This document shows positions 58,875 to 64,000 of a stretch of 64,000 nt of DNA, piece after piece. The first letter of the stretch is position 1. Every line of letters begins with the position of its first letter. The stretch is from Clostridium mobile (GTDB lineage Bacteria; Bacillota; Clostridia; Clostridiales; Clostridiaceae): positions 697,284 through 761,283 of the forward strand of contig NZ_JAHLQF010000001.1 of NCBI RefSeq assembly GCF_018918285.1, written 5' to 3'. The translations under genes were made by a program, and so were the position numbers. A model generated the notes under the pieces. The model saw only the letters and a program-made list of their open reading frames with translations. It was not told where the DNA came from and did no database searches.

Positions 58875-60299
58875 TCACCCTAATGTTATAGTTATTTTTG
58901 TCCCTTTTTTTGGTGCACTGCTCACAGAAATTTCCCCTTTATGTGCGTAAATTAATTGTTGTGCTATTGCCATTCCTAGCCCAGTTCCTTTAACATCAGA
59001 ACTACTATCTGTTCCCCTATAATATCTTTCAAATAAATGACGTTGGGTTCTACTATCCATTCCAATCCCATCATCCTGAATTATAATTTGAAAATTAGAA
59101 ACATTTTTATCTAAGCTTTTATTATCAAAAGAGCATACTTTAAGTTCTACAGTTGTTTTCTCAGGATTATGCATTACAGCATTTACAAGCAAATTATCTA
59201 TAGCTCGTTTAAACAACTTTTTATCTACTGGGTAAAATAATTCCTCATCATTGCTATAAAAATTTAAATATTGTTTTTTCCCTTTAGATGTATTTGTGAT
59301 ATCAATCATGCACTCTCTAAGTAACTCTATAACATCTTCATTGTTTTTATTAATAGGTAAATCATTGTTTTTTAATCGAAAAATCAGGTTAAAATCATTT
59401 ACTAGTTCTTCTATGTAGCAACTTCTGTCTTGAATTATAGATACAAATTGACTAACTTCTTTCTCATTCCATACTAAAGTATCTGTGGCTAATAAATCTG
59501 CATATCCTTTTAGAACAGACAAAGGAGTTTTTATATCATGAGAAACTGAAGTAATCCATTCTTCTCTTAATTTATCCAACTCTTTTCTCTCTTTTTCATT
59601 TTCTCTTAACTTTAAAGTAAGTTGATTGAGAGCAAATATAACCTCTTTGTATATTATATATGGCCTTTTAATCTTTCCATTTTTATTTTCATATATTGGT
59701 GTAATATTATTTGTATTTTCTTCTAAATAAGCTCCCTTTGATAATTGTTGCAACCAAAAAAGAATGTAAGCAAGAGGCTTACCTATCCACTTACTGAAAA
59801 GCATAGAAGCAAATATAGCAGCTAAAATCATACCTAAAATAATTAGAATTAGCTCTAATTTGTCTTTAGTAAAATTATGTTGTCCAACTATCCAAGTTAA
59901 CTTTTGCCCCTGTATATTCTTAAATCCAGTAAAAATCATATACTCATTTTTAGCGTTATTGTTTTTTTCTAATATTAATTCTCCTGGAGCATATTGTATT
60001 TGAAAATCTTTAGGTCGATTAAATTGAAAAATTTCATAACCTTCTGCGTTAAGGATTTGTAACCACATATCTTCTTGATTTATCTTATCTAAAATATTCT
60101 GCTTAACTATTACCTTTTCGTTTTGTATAATTGTATTTTCTATGATTGTTGAAACAAAAACTTCCGATATGGGATTATTTTCATGTTTTAATAGAAGATT
60201 GAATAAAGATAATGGAGATAAAAAAACAAAATAGCTTAATAATAATAAAATAATAGTTCTCGGTAAAAAGTAAGCTGTTAATCTTCTCTGATTATTCAA
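58875..60299 (-). CDS. Sensor histidine kinase (OmpR-partner type)
   Basis: The 474-residue kinase has two membrane segments (about residues 11-33 and 150-170) around an extracellular domain of some 115 residues, a HAMP-like linker, the phosphoacceptor box SVSHDIKTPLSVLKGYADLL, and the ATPase domain (DNLLVNAVMHNP, DDGIGMD, GTGLGMAIAQQLI). It overlaps the response regulator gene by 4 bp. The divergent ABC-2 exporter suggests a role in sensing a membrane-active peptide or envelope stress. The ligand is unknown. Confidence 0.92.
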   Translation of the reverse strand: MNNQRRLTAYFLPRTIILLLLSYFVFLSPLSLFNLLLKHENNPISEVFVSTIIENTIIQNEKVIVKQNILDKINQEDMWLQILNAEGYEIFQFNRPKDFQIQYAPGELILEKNNNAKNEYMIFTGFKNIQGQKLTWIVGQHNFTKDKLELILIILGMILAAIFASMLFSKWIGKPLAYILFWLQQLSKGAYLEENTNNITPIYENKNGKIKRPYIIYKEVIFALNQLTLKLRENEKERKELDKLREEWITSVSHDIKTPLSVLKGYADLLATDTLVWNEKEVSQFVSIIQDRSCYIEELVNDFNLIFRLKNNDLPINKNNEDVIELLRECMIDITNTSKGKKQYLNFYSNDEELFYPVDKKLFKRAIDNLLVNAVMHNPEKTTVELKVCSFDNKSLDKNVSNFQIIIQDDGIGMDSRTQRHLFERYYRGTDSSSDVKGTGLGMAIAQQLIYAHKGEISVSSAPKKGTKITITLG

Positions 60300-61030
60300 T
60301 TAATTACCTCAGTATTCTCAGGTTGAAGTTTATATCCTAATCCCCTAACAGTTATTATATATTGTGGGTTACTTGGATCTATCTCTATCTTTTGTCTTAA
60401 ACGCCTAATGTGAACCATTACTGTACTTTCATCCCCAAAACTATCATTCCAAACTCTTCTATAAAGTTGTTTTTTACTAAATACTATATCAGGATTTTGG
60501 CATAAAAATACAAGAAGTTGAAATTCTCTGGCTGGACACTCTACTTGTTCTCCATTCACAATAAGTTTGCCAGATTCCGCATAAACTTGAAATCTATTAA
60601 AATTGTGAACTGTTTTTTCAATAGAAATATTCTCCAGAATATGTTTTCTATTTAATTGTGCTTTAACTCTTGCTACTACTTTTAGAGGATTAAATGGTTT
60701 TTTAATATAATCATCTCCTCCAAAAGCAAAGCCTGATAGTTCATCAAGATCTGTAATTTTTGCAGTTAAAAATAATATGGGTACATTTGTAATTTCACGC
60801 AATTGCCTGCATAAAATAAAACCATCGCAATCTGGTAACATTACATCGAGTAAAATCAAATCTATATTTATTTTCTTACATATTTGAATAGCTTCTTGTC
60901 CATTATTAGCAGTATAAATATTATGAAACTGTTCTTTATTAAATGTAATTTTTAATAAATCAATTATGTACTTATCATCATCTACAAATAATAACTTAGC
61001 TCCTAAAATTTCATCAATTATAGTAATCAC
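60296..61030 (-). CDS. OmpR/PhoB-family response regulator
   Basis: The 244-residue regulator has a receiver domain (FVDDDKYI, phosphoacceptor in DLILLDVMLPDCDG, FLTAKI, DDYIKKPFNP) and a winged-helix output domain (CPAREFQLLVFLCQNPDIVFSKKQLYRRVW, VMVHIRRLRQKIE, YIITVRGLGYKL). It pairs with the downstream kinase and probably controls the divergent ABC exporter. The start is uncertain: GTG 61030 directly abuts the GGGGG site and no in-frame ATG lies near, so an atypical start a few codons in is possible. Confidence 0.9.
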   Translation of the reverse strand: MITIIDEILGAKLLFVDDDKYIIDLLKITFNKEQFHNIYTANNGQEAIQICKKINIDLILLDVMLPDCDGFILCRQLREITNVPILFLTAKITDLDELSGFAFGGDDYIKKPFNPLKVVARVKAQLNRKHILENISIEKTVHNFNRFQVYAESGKLIVNGEQVECPAREFQLLVFLCQNPDIVFSKKQLYRRVWNDSFGDESTVMVHIRRLRQKIEIDPSNPQYIITVRGLGYKLQPENTEVIN

Positions 61031-61183
61031 CCCCTATATAGTATTAATATTATACCAAATAATAAAATTTTGATAAGAATCTAAAGGAAAAGTTAATGCT
61101 CTGTTAATATTGTATTTAGCCCATATTTAGGTTTAAAGCCTTATCAGACCCTAAACTACATGAAAACGCTCATATTAACTTGA

Positions 61184-61204
61184 TTCTTATATTATTTATA
61201 AGAA
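61184..61204. promoter_or_regulatory. Inverted repeat between the two-component and ABC operons
   Basis: TTCTTATA-N5-TATAAGAA is a perfect 8-bp inverted repeat in the divergent intergenic region, 82 bp upstream of the ABC ATPase start. It may be bound by the response regulator. The region 61031-61285 contains no gene. Confidence 0.45.
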
Positions 61205-61285
61205 ATTTAAGTTTAGTAAGATTTTAGATAAGGTTAAACCTCTGTTTTACATAGGTGTGCTAAAATAATCCTTGAGGTGATTGAT

Positions 61286-62200
61286 ATGGAAAAGGTTGTT
61301 GTTAAGACTACAAATTTAACTCGTAAATATGGAAAAAAAACTTCTGTAAATAAAATTAATCTCTCCATTAATAAAGGGGAAATCTATGGCTTTTTAGGTC
61401 CTAATGGAGCTGGTAAAAGCACCACTATAAAAATGCTTCTAGGTCTAGTTCGTCCAACTCATGGAGAAATAAAAATATTTGGTGAAAACTTTAAAGAAAA
61501 CAGATTAAACATATTAAAAAAAATTGGTTCCCTGGTTGAATATCCATCTTATTATGGTCATTTAACTGGATATGAAAATCTAGAAGCTGTTAGACGTCTT
61601 ATAAATGCTCCACAAAATAGAATAGATGAAGTATTAAATATTGTTAGGCTTACTAAGGAATCACACCGTCTTACTAAGGAGTATTCTTTGGGAATGAAGC
61701 AAAGATTGGGCATTGCTACATCACTCCTTAATCAGCCAGAACTTCTAATTTTAGATGAACCTACTAATGGATTAGATCCTGCTGGGATTCAAGAAATTAG
61801 AGAGTTAATTAAGGAATTCCCTAAAAAATATGGTATGACTGTAATTGTCTCAAGCCATCTATTAAGTGAAATTGACCAAATAGCAACACAGGTAGGGATT
61901 ATTAATAATGGTAATTTAATATTTCAAGATTCTATAAATACATTGCGAAATAGAGGCCATTCCCAATTAAAAATTCAAGTTGATAATATTGATAAAGCAT
62001 CTGACCTACTTAATAAATTAGGAGCTAGGGGACATTTAGAAAATAATTGTATATGGTTACCTAACTACAACTGTTCTGTTGCCGCTAAAATAAACAGACT
62101 ATTTATTAACAACGGAATATCCGTATATAAATTGGAAGAGGTAAAACAATCATTAGAAAACATCTTTTTAGAGTTGATAGGAAAGGGGATTAGCCTATAA
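61286..62200 (+). CDS. ABC-2 exporter ATP-binding protein (BcrA / lantibiotic immunity type)
   Basis: The 304-residue ATPase has Walker A GPNGAGKSTT near residue 38, signature EYSLGMKQRLGIA, Walker B LLILDEPTNGLD and the H-loop SSHLLSEI, followed by a C-terminal extension typical of the BcrA/LanF group that confers immunity to peptide antibiotics. It works with the two permeases downstream, the first of which overlaps its stop codon. The start ATG 61286 is six bases after GAGGTG; a GTG nine bases upstream overlaps that site. The divergent two-component pair probably induces it. Confidence 0.9.
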   Translation: MEKVVVKTTNLTRKYGKKTSVNKINLSINKGEIYGFLGPNGAGKSTTIKMLLGLVRPTHGEIKIFGENFKENRLNILKKIGSLVEYPSYYGHLTGYENLEAVRRLINAPQNRIDEVLNIVRLTKESHRLTKEYSLGMKQRLGIATSLLNQPELLILDEPTNGLDPAGIQEIRELIKEFPKKYGMTVIVSSHLLSEIDQIATQVGIINNGNLIFQDSINTLRNRGHSQLKIQVDNIDKASDLLNKLGARGHLENNCIWLPNYNCSVAAKINRLFINNGISVYKLEEVKQSLENIFLELIGKGISL

Positions 62201-62955
62201 TGTATAATACCATTAATTCGGACAAATTAAAGTTAAAAGGTATGTCATTATTTTGGATAAGCATATCATTACCATTAATGATTTTTGTTTATGAATCACT
62301 TAATTTCTTTTTTAGAGTTGAATATATAGAAAAGATGACCGAAATGTTTAACGCTAATTCATTATGGGATTATTTAATTTTTGATAATAGCCTTTTACTT
62401 GGTTTAGGTGTTCCCTTAAGTATTACTATTATAGCTTCTGCTCTTTGTAATATTGAACATCAATCAAATTGCTGGAAACAAATACTTTCTTTACCCATTC
62501 CTAAAACAAATATTTATTTAGGAAAATTATCATGGTTGATGATTAGTCTTTTTATTTCATCTATAGCTCTGACAATAGGTATGTTGCTAATAGGTTTTAT
62601 CTTTAATTTTAAAGGTAATATTCCTTGGAAGTCACTATTAGGGGATAGTATATTAGTTTATATTACCTCTTTTCCAATAATAACTCTGCAACTTTGGTTA
62701 TCAATGACTATAAAAAACCAGGCCTTCCCTATTGCCGCAGGTGCTATTTCTAGTATGATGGGACTATTTTTTGCAATGAATAAAAATCTACGTTGGTTAT
62801 TTTGGGCTTATCCTACACAAGCTTCAACTATTATGCTTGGTGAAAAAGGATTAACACACAACCCTGATTTAAGGATTTTTATTATAGGTAGTCTTGTTAT
62901 TGGATGTATTTTTTTAATAACAGGTACACTACATTTTAAACATAAAGATATGTAA
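62200..62955 (+). CDS. ABC-2 permease, LanE/MutE-like
   Basis: The 251-residue protein has six hydrophobic segments and the pattern of immunity exporters: EHQSNCWKQILSLPIPKTNIYLGKL near residue 90 and the segment AFPIAAGAISSMMGLFFAM. Its start codon overlaps the ATPase stop (TAATG), showing translational coupling. It is a paralogue of the next permease (both have the WKQILSLPI motif) and the pair forms a heterodimeric channel that removes a peptide from the membrane. Confidence 0.85.
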   Translation: MYNTINSDKLKLKGMSLFWISISLPLMIFVYESLNFFFRVEYIEKMTEMFNANSLWDYLIFDNSLLLGLGVPLSITIIASALCNIEHQSNCWKQILSLPIPKTNIYLGKLSWLMISLFISSIALTIGMLLIGFIFNFKGNIPWKSLLGDSILVYITSFPIITLQLWLSMTIKNQAFPIAAGAISSMMGLFFAMNKNLRWLFWAYPTQASTIMLGEKGLTHNPDLRIFIIGSLVIGCIFLITGTLHFKHKDM

Positions 62956-62967
62956 AAGGAGGATGAC

Positions 62968-63702
62968 ATGCTAAGTAATATTTTCTCATCAGAAATATTA
63001 AAAATTCGCAGATTGCGAGTATGGATAGTAATTATTTTAGGATCAATTATTGCAGTAGTTTTAGCTCTTACAAATTTCTTTAACAACTATGATATTTTTA
63101 TGCAGCCAGGAGATAATCCTTGGTTAGAGGCGTGGACACAAGTAGATATTTTTATGGGATCTTTTATACTTCCTATACTATCTGGCATATATACAGCATT
63201 AGTTTGTAGAACAGAACATATAGGTGGAGGATGGAAACAAATTTTATCACTGCCAATCTCACGTTCAAAAACATATATATGTAAGTTTTTATTGTCAGCT
63301 TCTCTTATGGCAATAACTCAATTTATATTATTAACTCTATTTTTGATTTTAGGCCATTTAACAGGGATAAAATCTGATATTCCTTGGCTTACCCTGGTAG
63401 TCTTTGGTTTTAGAGGGTGGTTAGCTTCTTTTCCTTTGATAGCAATACAATTGATATTTTCTTTTCATTGGGACAATTTTGGAATTCCCATTGCTGTGAA
63501 CATAGTTTTTACATTACCATCTCTATTTATAGTAAATACTAAATTAGGACAATTTTATCCTTGGGCCCAACCTATGTTGGCAATGTCACCACCTGATGAA
63601 TCTCCTATATCTTCAATACCTGTATTTTACTTAATGCTTCTTATAACATTTGCATTATCCATGTTAATAGGCATCAGAAATTTTAACAGGAAAGATATCT
63701 GA
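62968..63702 (+). CDS. ABC-2 permease, LanG/MutG-like
   Basis: The 244-residue membrane protein has six hydrophobic segments. It shares TEHIGGGWKQILSLPISRSKTYICKFL with the preceding permease and has QPGDNPWLEAWTQVDIFMGSFILPILSG at its first external loop. The start ATG 62968 follows AAAGGAGGATG. It is the last gene of the operon. No lanthipeptide precursor or modification gene is in the window, so it is more likely a defence or immunity exporter than part of a producer cluster, although the missing part could lie beyond the right edge. Confidence 0.85.
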   Translation: MLSNIFSSEILKIRRLRVWIVIILGSIIAVVLALTNFFNNYDIFMQPGDNPWLEAWTQVDIFMGSFILPILSGIYTALVCRTEHIGGGWKQILSLPISRSKTYICKFLLSASLMAITQFILLTLFLILGHLTGIKSDIPWLTLVVFGFRGWLASFPLIAIQLIFSFHWDNFGIPIAVNIVFTLPSLFIVNTKLGQFYPWAQPMLAMSPPDESPISSIPVFYLMLLITFALSMLIGIRNFNRKDI

Positions 63703-63768
63703 AGATAATCTAAATATATGCTCTAAATATTAAATATCAATTTAGATAAAATAACTGAATTAATTTTT

Positions 63769-63790
63769 CAAGGGGCTTAATGCCCCTTTG
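63769..63790. terminator. Hairpin between ABC exporter and MFS genes
   Basis: AAGGGGC and GCCCCTT form a 7-bp stem with a 5-base loop that contains the MFS stop codon. The plus strand has TTGTCTT after it, a weak T run. It probably ends the exporter transcript. Confidence 0.55.
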
Positions 63791-64000
63791 TCTTAAAGGT
63801 TTGAGAAACTCTAAAAAGTATCAACGACGCTGCCATCTGTATAATTCCTCCTACTACTATTGTAGTAGTAGTTCCAAAATAATCGGATAATAAACCTGAT
63901 AAATATGCTGAAACTGGTATAAGAGTCCACGTCATGAATTTGCTTGTTGCTTGAACTCTTCCAAGAAGATGCTTGGGTGTAATAGATTGTCTTATAGTCG
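63777..64000 (-). CDS. MFS transporter, C-terminal part only
   Basis: The gene is cut by the right edge; 73 codons and the stop are visible. The translated end includes RQSITPKHLLGRVQATSKFM, matching the loop between transmembrane helices of MFS drug-efflux permeases of the MacA/enterobactin-exporter-like group, followed by two hydrophobic helices (TLIPVSAYLSGLL and TIVVGGIIQMAASLILF). It is convergent with the ABC exporter. An exporter of small molecules is likely, but the substrate cannot be told from this part. Confidence 0.75.
   Translation of the reverse strand, partial: TIRQSITPKHLLGRVQATSKFMTWTLIPVSAYLSGLLSDYFGTTTTIVVGGIIQMAASLILFRVSQTFKTKGH

Overview
The window is low-GC, densely coded DNA of an anaerobic, probably spore-forming Clostridia member (Clostridium or a close relative). 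The evidence is the AT-rich sequence, strong AGGAGG-type ribosome binding sites with frequent TTG and GTG starts, a trimeric [FeFe]-hydrogenase, an iron-sulfur L-serine dehydratase, a sigma-54 activator, a tandem glycine riboswitch and several Na+-coupled carriers. No rRNA, tRNA, CRISPR array, prophage or complete insertion sequence is visible. Both ends cut genes: an argininosuccinate-lyase-family gene on the left and an MFS transporter gene on the right.

Layout. 1-5250: a five-gene minus-strand operon with an iron/2-aminoethylphosphonate-type ABC importer, a creatininase-family hydrolase and a fumarase/argininosuccinate-lyase-family enzyme. 5270-6820: a Crp/Fnr regulator divergent from a ferredoxin-like protein, around a perfect palindrome (HcpR/FrdX-like). 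6940-11060: purine permease, riboswitch-controlled glycine/alanine symporter and an ECF S component. 11160-16620: ketopantoate-reductase-like protein, SDR, membrane protein, M42 peptidase and phospholipase-C-like protein. 16970-21100: a CstA/BtsT carrier divergent from a LytS/LytTR two-component pair, a pyruvate-type sensing and uptake module. 21125-25274: hydABC, divergent from lgt. 26480-27620: two flavodoxin-like proteins. 27950-33150: a three-gene catabolic operon (SDR, FAH-family, aminotransferase) with a -24/-12 promoter and a divergent sigma-54 activator whose upstream region carries three phased repeats. 33345-37330: glycosyltransferase, NhaC antiporter and LysR regulator.

37330-41250 is the most accessory-looking part. 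It holds an Rpn nuclease gene with a convincing internal start, a DUF3841 gene and a DUF169 gene, set among BOX-like hairpin repeats of two subtypes that also occur at 26284 and 34822. 41253-44367 is a three-gene operon of a 2Fe-2S protein, a sensory-type [FeFe]-hydrogenase with PAS domain and a SpoIIE-type phosphatase; it looks like a hydrogen or redox sensor partnered with the catalytic hydABC 16 kb away.

44563-49908: CorC/HlyC protein, sdaAB-sdaAA, MBL hydrolase, GNAT and a DUF1292 protein. 50041-54863: an RpiR-controlled locus for N-acyl-D-amino acids (serine hydrolase, permease, D-aminoacylase). 55140-58671: a YwaF-like membrane protein, and a flavinylated surface reductase divergent from a TetR regulator. 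58680-63702: a 37-codon mini-gene, an OmpR-type two-component pair and a divergent three-gene ABC-2 exporter of the peptide-antibiotic immunity type.

Two unrelated dispersed repeat families are present: the BOX-like family (seven intact copies and one decayed) and a palindrome at 13109, 16738 and 49222 whose two longer copies carry a second conserved terminal module with a variable middle. A third repeat is a 51-bp upstream segment shared by the flavodoxin and glycosyltransferase genes. All functions are inferred by reading protein motifs; no database search was run.
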